Made by a program: the position numbers and the translations under genes
Source of the DNA: Polynucleobacter necessarius
GTDB lineage: Bacteria; Pseudomonadota; Gammaproteobacteria; Burkholderiales; Burkholderiaceae
DNA: 64,000 nt
Reading direction: 5' to 3'
NCBI RefSeq assembly: GCF_900096755.1
Contig: NZ_LT615227.1
Coordinates: forward strand, 1,620,169 to 1,684,168
The notes under the pieces: generated by a model
Databases searched by the model: none
The model's input: the letters and a program-made list of their open reading frames with translations, nothing else
What the model was told of the DNA's origin: nothing
Shown here: positions 21,081 through 34,000 of the stretch, piece by piece
Layout of the letters: each line of letters starts with the position of its first letter
Position numbering within the stretch: the stretch's first letter is position 1

Positions 21081-24000
21081 GTAATATTGGCATGCTGACT
21101 CAGGGTTAAACCACTAATTGTGTAATTGGTATTGCTTAGCGTCAGGCTGCTGTTATCAAATGCAGCTGCAATATTGTTTCCTACGTTAGCCTGAGTAAAG
21201 ACAGCAGATGGGGTGCCGCTTACTGTGACCGAGTCGCCCAAAATAACGCCGATTAAGGTTGGCGTTCCGGAGAATGTGGCTGCCGTAGTTGCGTCATAGA
21301 CTTTGTTATTAGCGCTGATGCCACTCACGGTTAATGGAGCTGGCGTGATAACACCGTTGGCACCCGTAACCGCCCCACTAAAGGCATAGTTAGCTGCATC
21401 GGCACCACTTATAGCTAGACTATTGATGGTGTAGGACAAGCCAGTACCTGCATTAGCAGCGCCATAAACTCCTGACCCAATCAGACTAATTAAATCGCCT
21501 GATTTTGCATTACTTGCAATGAGAGCCGTGCCAGTAATTGCATTGGTTGCGTCATACACCTTCGAAGGAGCTGAATTTGCGACGTTTAAAGCCAATGGAG
21601 TAATTGAGATAGTTCCAGCTAGGCTCACCACTGGATAGCTAGTGGCATAGTTTGTGGAATACCCAGCATTAGTAACAACTGCTGTCGATGGCGTGAAGGT
21701 GTAATTGCCAACCTTTAAGAATCCACCCGCACTACTGTTTGCAGCAGTAAAGCTTGGAGGTGTCACGGTTAAGGTGTAGTTACCTTGGGCACTGCCAACT
21801 TTATCGTCCACAGCAATCCAAGTGTTAGCGGAAGCTCCTGGAGTAACGGCGAGATTTACGATGAATGGGGCCGAGCAGTCACTTCCAATCGTGCAATAGG
21901 ATGCGGTCACTGGGATAGAAGCGGCAATATTACCCGCAGTCGAAGTGCCATATGCAGTAGAGGTATTGGTCACCGTCAACAGCAACTGACCTTGAGCAAT
22001 GATCGTAAAGGTAGAAGTTACGGGGGTAATCGTGTAATTAGCTGCAGTAGCGCTTGGGGTCAAGGTATAGGTAGCGCCTGCAGTATTACCTGCGGGGCGT
22101 GTCACCACCGGATTAATCAGTACGTTAGGAGTATCACTACCCTTAAGACCTGACAAAGTATAGGTAAAGACAGGATCAGCCTGTCCAATAAACTTCGCTG
22201 CCGCATTGGCAGACATTGTTAGGGTTGCTGGTGTAATAACCCCATTACCGCTTATAGAAAGTGGTAATGAATAGCTTGATAAGTTTGTACTACCAGTAGC
22301 GATATAGTTCGAGTTACTCAATGTTGTCGCTACCGTAGTAGCACCAGCTACGTCCGCACTGTTATAAATTGCGCTAGTTTGATTAATATATGCACCCTAC
22401 CCTGTGGCAAATCCACTCAAAACATAACTTCCAGCGCTTCCACTACTACCCGCAGTTAAGTTAGCAGTATTTGCGGCGTCATAAACCTTGGTTTGATTGG
22501 CGATTGATACCGTAATTGGGGCCGGCGTAATAGATACGCTGCCGGTACTCGCTGGCAAAACATAGTTGATTGCTAAACCACCATTTGTACCGTTGGCAAT
22601 TTGCAAACCGGATGTAGTAAGACTGCTTACACCGAGAACATTGGCACTATTAGCTGTTGCTGAGCCAGTCAGGACAACCGTTTGAGTACCAATGCCAGTA
22701 CTTGATGAGATGGCGCTACCTGCAAAGGCTGTTGTGCCGTCATAAACCTTGGTTGCGGAAATTGCGAGCGTGATCGGAGTAATGACATAGGCATTATTAG
22801 CCGCATTTGCAAAAGTAATTGTGTAGTTGGAGTTACTACTGCTACCTGCAAGGCTATAGCTAGCGGCATTCTGAACATTAGCGTTAACAGCACCTCCAAA
22901 ACTCATGCTGCCTGTTAAAGCTACAGGAACATTGACTACTGAATCTGAGTTTTTGTATCCAGACACTGTGTAGTTGATAATCGTTTGAGAATACGCCGCA
23001 TTATCTAAAGCACTACTGTTATAGGCCGTTGAAACAGCGTTTGGTGCAATAGTAAGGGTGGCTTGCCCTACGGTTAAGCTGCCTGGCACATAGGTAATGG
23101 CGTAGTTTGACAAGCCAGTGCCAACCGCAGCACTAGGAATAATGCCGGCACTATAGGTTCCCGCATTGGTAATTGCTGAAACTGTATTAGCGGAAGCATA
23201 GGACAAGGTGACTGAGCTAATGGCATCGCCGGCCGCCAAACCACTAGTTGTATATGCTGCTGTTCCCAATGCATAAGCAGTACCGTAGGCAGCATTGCTT
23301 ACGTCATTGGCAGTAATTGTTAAGGCTTTCGCATCAATCGTTGCTGTATTTTGCGTACTTCCTGATGTGCTGTTGTAGGCTTGAGTAATAGCGTAATTGC
23401 TTATAACTGCAGTACCGTTGCCGATGGTGATGGCTTTTACATAATTGCTGCCATTAGCTGCTACGGTAGCGTTATTAAAGACGGCACTGCTGATAGCGGT
23501 AATCGTTTCACCATTTACAAGACCTGTCACGGCGAAGGAAGTCGGAGTAACCGTCACACTAGCGCCATATGTGGCAGTAACTACTACACCTAATGGTGCT
23601 GGCGTGATGTTGGCAGTTAAGCCAGTCGGTTGAGTTAAGGTGTAGTTGCTAGCAGCTGAACCACTAAGAGTATCTGCTGCAGTGACCGCCAAGTTATTGC
23701 CTACGTTTGCCTGGCTAAATGTACCAGTCTGTGTCAGGGTAAGATTGGCGCTATCGGTACTCACTACACCGTTTAATGTGCCGCCACTAAAGCTTGCTGT
23801 ATTAGTACCGTCATAGGTTTTATTTGCCACGGTAGCGCCGCTGATTGTTAGGGCCGCTTTAGTAATGACGCCGTTTGTGCCAGTCACGCTAGCTGGGAAT
23901 GAATAGTTTGCTGCATCAGCACCACCAAGAACAATAGCGCCGATGGTGTATGACAAGTTAGTACCAGCATTAGCGCTTGCATATGTACCAGACCCAGTGA

Positions 24001-25045
24001 TTGTCAGTTGATCGGCGGCCACAGCATTGCTTGCAGTCAAGGTCTTACCAGTAATCGCAGCGCTAGCGTCGTAGACCTTGGTTTGTGTTGGTGCATTAAT
24101 ACTCAACGCCAATGGAGTAATTGAAATCGTGCCTGGCACGACGAGTACTGGATAACCAGTCGCATAGTTTGCAGAGAAACCAGGATTGGTCACTACGGTG
24201 GTTGATGGAGTAAATATGTATAGCTGCCTACGTTTAAGTAGCCACCAGAACTACTATTGGCCGCAGTCAATGTTGGCGGTGTAATAGTCAGCGTGTAGTT
24301 GCCTTGAGTAGCGCCTGGCTTGGCATCCGTTGCAACCCATGTATTTACTGATGAGCCAGCCACCATGTTCAAGGTAATGATAGATGGCAGATAGAGAGCA
24401 ATCTGCGCCAATCGTGCAATAGGATGCTGACACAGTTGCGGCAGAAGCAATATTGGCGGCTGTTAATGTGCCATACGCTCTTGATGCATTGGCAACGGTT
24501 ATGAGTAGCTGACCTTGTGCCATGATCGTAAAGCTAGCTGTCACCGGGACAATGGTGTAGTTTGCCGCTGTTGCGCTAGGGGTTAATGTATAAGTAGCGC
24601 CCGCAACCTCACCCGCAGCCCGAGTAACGCTTGCATTACTTAATACGCTCGAGGTATCCGCACCCTTGAGCCCAGATAGTGAGTAGGTAAAACTCGGGTC
24701 AGACTGTCCATCGAATTTTGCTGAAGCATTGGCCGTCATCGTCAAGGTAGCTGGAGTGATTACCCCAGTAGCACTTACAGATGTTGGGTAATGCATAGTT
24801 AGATAGATTCGTATTACCAGTAGCAATAAAGTTGCTAGGGCTTAGTGAAGCTGTGACTGCTGTTGCGCTAGCAACGTTTGCGCTGTTATAGGTGGCATTG
24901 GCTTGATTAATATATGCGCCCTGCCCACTAACAAATCCAGTGAGAGTGTAACTACCAGCATTGCCACTAGTTCCAGCTGTTAAGCTAGCGGCATTGGTGC
25001 CGTCATATTCTTTAGTTTGAGATGCAATAGAAACCGTAATTGGTG
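21070..25045 (-). repeat. Large internal duplication: two copies with a period of about 2.52 kb
   Basis: Copy 1 spans about 25045-23600 and copy 2 about 22525-21070. Matching landmarks in the same order: AGSYTLTGFVSGQGAYINQ with AGSYVLSGFATG-stop-GAYINQ; GVITPATLTM in both; TYTLTPSATAANYTI in both; SYCTIGADCS with SYCTIGSDCS; PGTISITPLAL with AGTISITPLAL; GADAANY in both. Landmark spacing is constant (about 2,520 bases), so the block was duplicated as one unit and then diverged. Confidence 0.8.
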
Positions 25046-28000
25046 CGGGTGTAATGTTGGCGGTAAATCCAGTTGGCTGAGTAAGCGTGTAGTTACCAGC
25101 TGCATTGTTGGTGAGTGCATCGGCAATAGTTACTGCAAGACCTGTACCTGCATTGGACTGACTGAAGCTTGCAGCCTCAGTTAACCCAACCGCATCCCCA
25201 GAAATAACCCCAACTAAGCTGCCTCCAGAAATTACGGCAGCTGATGTCGTGCCGTCATAAACCTTATTCGCAATCGAAGTTCCAGTCACCGTAAGTGCTT
25301 TAGGCGTGATATTTGCTGTAATGCCACTAGGTTGAGTCAAGGCGTAATTGCCCGCAGCGGTTCCAGTAATACTGTCATTCATGACAATAGCGATGGCATT
25401 ACCTGCGTTAGCGGAGCTGAAAGTGGCTGATTTCGTGAATGTCACATTAGCTGCATCAGCGGCCACTAGACCAACTAAGGTACCGGTTGTAGCAACCGCA
25501 GCAGTAGTTGCATCGTAGACTTTATTGCTAACAGTAATTCCGCTCACCGTTAACGATTTAGGCGTAATGCTAGCGCTGAGACCTGTTGGCTGAATAATGG
25601 AGTAATTGGTGGCTGATGCGCCGCTTAACGTGTCGACAGCAGTAACAGCAATTGAATTACCCACTGCGCTTTGAGCAAAGCTACCTGCCTGAGTGAGACT
25701 TACGACATCAGAACCAATTACACCAACCAACGAACCACCGGTAATCGTTGCAGCCGTCGTGCCATCATAGACTTTATCGGCAACAACTGAGCCGCTACCT
25801 ACAGTTAGCGCTTTTGCTGTAATGGTAGCAATGTTTTTAATGTTGCCAGCAGTCGCGTTGTAGGCAGAATTAATACTGTAGTTGATGAGTGATGCGGTAC
25901 CACCGCTGCTCACAATCGAGGTCACGTAGTTGCTGCCGTTATTGGCTACGTTCGCATTGCTTACTGTGGCGCTGGAGTAACGATAGCTGTGATGCCGCTT
26001 GGCTGAACCAAGATGTAGTTTGCAGCCGATGCCCCAGTAATTGTGTCACTAATGATTACAGAGGCGGTATTGCTAACATTAGCGCTAACCAGAACCGCTG
26101 ACTGAACAAGCGTAACTTTACCGATATCAGCAGCCAACAAACCTACAAGCGAGCCGTTAGTGATCGTAATTGTGGTTGTGCCGTCATATACCTTAGTAGT
26201 TGCAACCGTACCTGTAACTGTTAATACCCTCTGACTTGCAGCCGCCAAAGTTGCAATATTTTGGCCGATGCCTGAGGTAGCGCTATAGGCCGGAGCAAAT
26301 GCATAGTTTGTCGCTAATGCGGTACCACCAGAAATCACCATGGCAGTCACAAAGTTACTGCCATTACTGCTAATACTTGAGCTGCTAACGGTCACACTGC
26401 TCAGACCGGTAATCGTTTGACCGTTAATCAAACCATTAATGGTGAATGAAATCGGGGTAATGTTATTAGTGCCGTTAGCTACACCTACAACCTGAATACC
26501 CAGCATTGCAGGGGTGATATTTGCAGTGATTCCAGTTGGCTGTACTAAGCGATAGTTACTTGCTGCCACACCAGTAATCGAGTCATTCACAATAATAATG
26601 ATGCCGTTACTGACGTTTGGTGAAGAGAAGCTGCCGGCCTGCACCAGGTTGACCTTACCAATATCGCCTGTAACCAGACCTATTAATCCGCCGCCAGTCA
26701 ACGATGCATATGTGGTGCCATCATAGGTTTTGTGTGCAACTGTTCCATCACTCACGGTTAAGGTTTTAGGTGTAATTGCCGCAGTTACCCCGGTAGGCTG
26801 AACTAGAGTGTAGTTACCGGCAGATAAACCAGAAATACTGTCACTAACAATGACTGAAACTGCTGAACCCACATTGACACTATTAAACGCCCCCGCCTGC
26901 TTTAGACTTACAACATCACCACCAACCACACCGGCTAAAGTACCGCCCCATACGTTTACACTGCTTGTCCCGTCATAAACCTTAGAATCTGCAAGAGTTC
27001 CGGTAACAGTAAGCGTCTTAGCTGATAACGTCACACTATTGAGGCTAGTGCCTGCTGTATTACTAGCCGCAGAAGTAAAGGCGTAATTTCTGGCAAGCGC
27101 TGTGCCGCCGCTAATCACGATTGAACGCACAAAATTACCTGCATTACCGGCGACATTGATGTTTGAAACGGTAGCACTAGAAATTCCAGTGATAGTTTCA
27201 CCATTGACCAAGCCAGTCAACGTAAATGAAGTCGGGGTAACAGTGGTTGAACCGCTGTATAAAGCAGCTAACGTGATACCTAATGGCGCTGGTGTGATAT
27301 TGGCAATTACACCATTAGGTTGAGTCAATACATAGTTTGCGCTTGAACTACCGCTGATACTATCGGTAATAGTGACCGCAATACCGGTTCCTGCATTTGC
27401 AGTAGTGCTACCGGCCTTAGTTAAAGTCACATTCGCTGCATCAGCACTCAGAACACCTACTAGGCTGCCACCGGTAACTGTAGCGACTGTTGAGCCGTCA
27501 TAAACCTTGTTTGCAACAGTAGTGCCAGTAACCGTTAGCACTTTTGGCGTGATATTTGCAGTCACATTAGCTGGTTGAGTCAGAATGTAATTGGATGCTG
27601 CGGGCCCACTCAAGCTATCGTTTATGGTTACCGTAATTGCATTACCAGCCTTACTTTGCGTAAAAGTGCCAGACTGAGTCAAATCTACGTTTGCTACATC
27701 TGCAGCAATAACGCCAACTAGCGTTCCACCAGAAATTGTTGCCGTGTTCGAACCATCATAAATTTTATTTGCCGCAACTACCGTACCGCTTAACAGTAAG
27801 TACCTTTTGTGCAATATTGGCAGTGATTCCTGTTGGCTGAGTTAATACATAGTTACCGCTTGCTGATCCTGAAATGCTATCAACCATTGCTAATGGCTAC
27901 ATTATTTGCTGCATTAGCAGAGACAAAAGTAGCGCTCTGAGCAAGGGTGACGTTAGCAATATCACTTACTGCAACACCAACCAATGAGCCGCCACTGACT

Positions 28001-31000
28001 GTCGCACTCTTCGTACCATCATAGATCTTAGGTGCGATAGTGATGCCAGTGACTGTTAATACTTTTGGAGTCAGCGTGACGGTATTTTGAGTATTGCTGC
28101 CGACAGTGCTATAGGCGGCAGTGATGGAATAGTTGCTAATTGATGCAGTACCACTGCCGATGGTGATTGCCGTAACATAGTTACTATTATTAGCCGCCAC
28201 ATTAATTGCATTAATCGTTGCCGAGTTAATGCCGCTAATAGTTTGACTGTTTACCAAGCCTGTCACCACAAAAGAAGTCGGCGTAACTGTTGTGGTGCCA
28301 CTATAAATTGCATTAATAGTCACGCCTAAGGGTGCGGGTGTGATGCTAACTATATTAGTAGCAGCAGATTGAGTAGCATTAACGGGTAATCCACTAGCTA
28401 AGGTGTTGTTATAGCCTGCATTAATTAAATAATTTAGCGATGAGAAAGTATTGGTAACGGTTGCAGGAGTATTTCCAGCGATGCCTGTCACATAAGTGCC
28501 AACGCCATTGGCACTTGATGCGCTTACTGTGACATTCGTAATCTTGTCCCAAGATGCCAAGCCTGTAGTTGTAATCGTGGCATTAGCGCTAGTAAATGTG
28601 CTAGTGCCGTTATATACACCTGACACTGATATACCCAATATTGCTGGAGTGACCGTATAGGTATGGCCTGCAGGCGTCACATTGACTATCGAACCGTCTG
28701 TAGACGATATGCTGGCAGCTGTCAGTAGCGTGGCAGATTGCACGGCATTGGCATTTGTACCATTGGCTGAAGTAGTTCCGCCTACTGTTGGGCTAAATAC
28801 CAACGCAGACTTAATGTAAGCCAAAGATACAGTTGGCAACCCAAAGGTTGCCGTAATTGCGCCTGTATAACTAATGGTTGAATTCGCCTGCAACCAAGCA
28901 TTGGCAGAGGAAGAGTTATAACCCGTGCCATATACAGCTGAGTAATCAGCATTTAAAGTGGCATTTACTGTAACGGTATTAGAAATCTTTTGACGATAAC
29001 TAATATAGTTCCCGCTAATGTAGCCGCTCGGTTTTACGGGTGTACCGCCAACAATCCCGTAAGCTAGATTCTTAGTTACATCTGCATTGGCACTAGTAAT
29101 CCCTAAAGCGGTTGCAATTGCATCGCCTGTAGCGCTGCCAGGTAGCGCCATCGATACAGCAATCACACCGCCACCGCTATTGGATAAAGTGCCAACCGCT
29201 GTTACGTTGCCGCCACTAGTTGTGCCAGCGGCAATGCCTCTACCAGCAATAATGGTAATTCCATTAATACCCGTATTTCTGACGCCAGTCAGATTTACGT
29301 TGCCGTAGGCATTTACTGTTACACCACTGGTAGAACCAGTGTTTTCAATTTGTGCACCAGCATTAATGCTGCCACCCGCACCATCAGCCATCAAATAAAC
29401 GCCTGCGCCACCTGTAATCGTTGCTGAAGACGCTGTATAAATTCCGGTGGCTGTACTGAGCGTAGAGGTACCCGTCATCCTCACCAGCCCAGCCGTCGTG
29501 CTACTTGCAGTCACAATGCTAGCCGCAGTGCTTCCATAGATACCGTAGGTAGTAGTAGACATACCCGTTAAGGTAATAGCATCGCCCGTTGATTTAATTG
29601 CAGCGGCATAATTAATGCCAGATGCGCCACTTGATAGACCTTTGATGTTGATATTTCCAATGGCATAGATTGCGCCAGAAATAGTTGCTCCAGCTGAGGC
29701 CGTTGCTAAGGTGGATGCGTTTCCTGTAACAACGTATCCGCTGGCAGGTGTGCAAGCACTTGTTGCACAACCGAAGCTGTTATCTATCAATACATAGCCG
29801 GGTAACGGTATTGCGCTTGTACCAATTGCACTCGTTGCAATAGCAGAGCCTGCCGATTTGGCAATAAAGTTAATAACAGTGCTGGCACTAGAAGTAAAAG
29901 ATAAGGTTCCGCTAGTGATGTCCGAGGATTTATTGCCGCCAGTTGTGTCATAAATAACATTGGCAACTGGAGCACCCGTATTGGCCACCAACGCAATCGC
30001 ACCGGTTTGATTGATTTTGCCGTTACTAATAAAGGTAATGCTTGAGCCCACTGCATTACCAGTAATAGCTCCAGCCTGATAAATGCCAGTATCTGTAGCA
30101 TTCAAATTACTGCCGCCTGCAACAAGCGTCAAAGTATTCAGATACGCCGCATAAGATCCACCAACTTCCGAGCCATAGATAGTGATCGATTTAGCGCTAA
30201 TACTATTGTTTGGTCCGAGAACAATTCCGCTACCTGTTGTAGTCGATATTCCCGTAATATTAATAGCCCCATTATTGGCAGTGATTAAGGCAGTTAACCA
30301 ATTGGTGCCATCATAATTCGTGACTGACCAAGCATTTGTAGCCGTACCAGCAACATTAATATTGCCTGTGCTAGATATTAAATTTGAGCCTATCAGCACC
30401 GCCCTACCGCCTGCACTAACACCATTAATAGTGATGTTGCTAGCGGCATAGATAGGATTACCTGCCGTTACTGTAATTGCGTGACTCGACGTGACTAAGG
30501 TTGCCCAATTGGCTAGACTGCTATTCAAATAACCGCTGTATGGAGTACAGCCTGTGGTTGCGCAACCATACGTATTATCAAGAATCACATAACCAGGCAA
30601 ATTGATTGAAGCCGATCCAATTGTTCCTGGATTCAGAATTGCGCCTGAGGCTAGCTGAATATAGTTAATTGCAGAAGTTGATCCTGCAGGAATAGTTAAA
30701 GACCCTGCTGTAATGGTAGAGGCATTCAAGTTAATTGCCCCACCATTTAAGCCATCAGTATTCGAGGTGATTAATACAGCGGCGCCAGTAGTGGTGATAT
30801 TGCTTGAAACTTTAATTGTGTCGCTAGCATACAAGCTAACTACGCCAGTAGATCCAGTAGCTCCAGTGGTATTTAGGGCATTGCTGATGACAATATTTCC
30901 ACCGTAGATGGTGATTGGGCCTGCTACATTGGCAGCGGTTGAAACCGTAATGTTTGCCGCATTGCCCGACTTGCCCAGTGTCAATGCGCTCAACTTAGTT

Positions 31001-34000
31001 ACCGCGCTGAGAGACTCGTCAAATGTATAGGCGCTAGTGAAGCTTGTGCCATTAGGTTTAATAACTAAGCTACCAGGGCCTGCAAAGCTACTTGAAGTTA
31101 AGCTTGGTGCGTCATTCTGGAATATCAATGTACCGGCAGAAATCGTGGTTGCGCCTGTATAGGCATTCGTTGCTGTCAGAATTAAATCGCCAGCTCCAGA
31201 TTTTGTGTAACCAAAATTTGTTCCAGAAATTGCGCCAGAAATGGTGAGTTGCGTACCAGCTACATTCACCGTGCTATTGGCACCCAGGGCAACCGTGCCA
31301 CCTAAGCTAGAAGTTCCTGTACTGACCAATAATGTTCCGCCATTGAGCGTAGTCGCCTCAGCACCCACGCTTATATTTTGAAGGTCTAGCGTTGCGCCGC
31401 TGGCCACTGTTACTCCACCAGCAGTTGCCCCCAAGCCTGTTGCATGAACGACGGCCAAAATACCAGCGCTCACTGTAGTTGCACCTGTATTAGCTCCCTA
31501 CAAAATCATGGTGCCGACGCCCTGCTTAATTAAGCCGGTATCTGTATAGAGATGGTTGGCTTATACAAAATGCCGCTTACTGTCAAAGTAACGCCACTGG
31601 CAACATCAAAAATAGTCCCACTAGTTTGACTTAACAGAACCCCAATTGCGCTGATTGTTGAGTTCGCGGTCACGGTAACTTTACCGTCTAGGTTGTAAGT
31701 TCCGCACGCAAGCGCACAACCACCAGATACTAAGGATGTATTCCCATAAGCCAAGGTGCCACCATTTAGGGTAATCGTACCCATGTGGTAGCTATAACTT
31801 GAAGATGCGTTAGTTGTGAGGACTCCCCCTTGATCAATAATTAGATTGGAGCTTACTGAAGAACCTAAGAAAGCGTTATCGGCTGTCGTGGTCAACGTAA
31901 TGGTGCCGCCATTTTTAATGCGCACTGTTTGTGTATTACCTAATCCAGTTTTAGCGCCATTTGATCCGCCAGACATGATTACTGGTTGGGAGACGTTCAC
32001 CACACCTGTAAATGCTTGATCACCACTAATCGTGACTGCATTGGTACCAGTACTATTGAAATTGATAGCGCCGGTCGTACCACCAGCCGCAAGATTGGTA
32101 AATGTTTGCGCTGCAGAGCTATACCAATTAAATGCAGCTCCAGATGAAACAGTCAAGGCCTGAGCGTAACTTGCGCTTGCACCTAAAGTTGCAGAGCTAT
32201 TATCTTGCGCACCAATTTGCAAGGTACCTGAGCTGACAGTCGTTGTACTACCGTATGTATTGGCTGCAGTCAGAATGACTGTGCCGGTATTTGAAGTTGG
32301 GCTATTAATCGCTAATGCCCCACTTGCGCCGCTGAGAATGCCAGACAGGGTAAATGTATATGTCGATGGCGCATTAATTGTTGCCGCACCACTCATGGAA
32401 ATGGGGTTGCTCAACGTTAACAAATCAGCATTTGCTTGCAAAATCGTAGAAGCGGCCATAGTTAATGGCTTGGAAGTGCTACCCAAAGCAGAAGAGTTAC
32501 CCACTTTGAGCGTACCGCTATTCAAAGTAATGCTGGTATTGACGGTATTTGCTTGACTCAATACAAATACACCACCAGAACCAGCCAGCGTTAAGGTGTT
32601 GACGCTAATTGGCTTAGTTTGAGTGAGGGTTGCAGTTTCAGTAATCGATAAGCTGCCACCAGTAAATCCATCAACACCAGACAAGGAGCCAATCTCAAGA
32701 TTCGATGCAGTTTGATAACTTAAGCTGCCTGTACCAATACTGCCGGCGAGCACGCTAATTACAGAGTTTGCCCCTGTGAGCGAATAGCTTTGATTTGCAG
32801 TTCCCAACAATAAGCCATATGCCGTCATCACACCGCTGATATACGGGGCTTTAGCGTACAAGTTAATTTGACCAGTTGTTGTATTAGCTGCAATTGCTCC
32901 GGTCCAGTAGACACCGTAAGTTGCAGCGAAAGCTGAATTCGCAGAATCAGCGACTGCACATATTGGCACAGGAATATTTGGCGTTCCGCCAGACATGGTA
33001 CCGGCAGCATTAATTAAATAACCACTACCTGTTGATGCCGAAGTCATCTTAGAGCCCTGGAAAGTCACTGAGCCATTGCTAGCTGATACGCCTATCGCAT
33101 TTGAGTAAATTCCGTAATCGGTAGTTGTGGCGCTCGAGGTATAGCCAGACAAAATCACATTTCCATTGCTTGAGGTGACTGGGCCAATACCGTAGTAAAT
33201 GCCATAACCTGTTAATGCGTAGCCAATCATATTCACATCTGTTTTAGCCGTAACCGAACCAGACCAAGCATCTTGATAAATTCCATATTTATTGCCTGCG
33301 CCTGAAATGGTTACTGAGCCCAGTGTGGCGGTAATCGCCATACGAATATAGGTAGCGGGCTGAGCAATGCAATTACTTAAGCCGTTCATGACGATATTTC
33401 CTGTATCAGAAATAACGCCACCACCCGAAGCGTTTGCCGCTGTTAAATAAAGGGCTATGCCTGGCATATTTACCGCATTCAGCGTCACATTGCCTTTGGC
33501 TTGCAATAAATCTGAACCGCTGTAAAGGGTAATACCCCCAGCATAATCAGATAATCCTGTGTTGTAGACGTAATATTGACTTGCATAACCAGTAATACTT
33601 AAGGCGCCGTTATAACTGCGAATCACTTGTGAACTACCCCAAAGAATCACGCCATGACCTTGCTGACTAGCTGTATTCAAACCTGCAGCTGCACCATTGG
33701 CGTAAATATTGATATCACCGTAGGCAATGATCTTGGTGCTATCCGCATCCATGCGCAAAGCTGCGCCGGCAATATTATTGGCGCCAGAAGTAGAATTAAT
33801 TGTTATGCTGCCCCCCGCTGTTGGCGCGGTGGTACTGTTGCCCGCGACTAAACCGCCGCCGTAAATATACATACCATGGCCCGCCAACGCCGTTGCGGTG
33901 ATGGCAATATTACCGGTTGTTGATTGCGTAAAGCGGCTGTCGTATTGGTAGAACGCCCATTGCGCACCAGTATTCGAGGCATTAATGGTGATATCACCAA

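Larger units (their letters stand above)
18700..28650 (-). repeat. Array of MBG/YDG-type immunoglobulin-like repeat modules in tpsA
   Basis: About 10 kb of coding-strand repeats of 70-90 codons. Recurrent strings are VYDGTTxA, SxANAG, SNYxLTQPTGxTANITP and APLTV. Units are diverged, not identical. Such modules form stalk-like beta-sandwich strings in bacterial surface proteins. The count is roughly 25-30 by eye. Confidence 0.8.
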
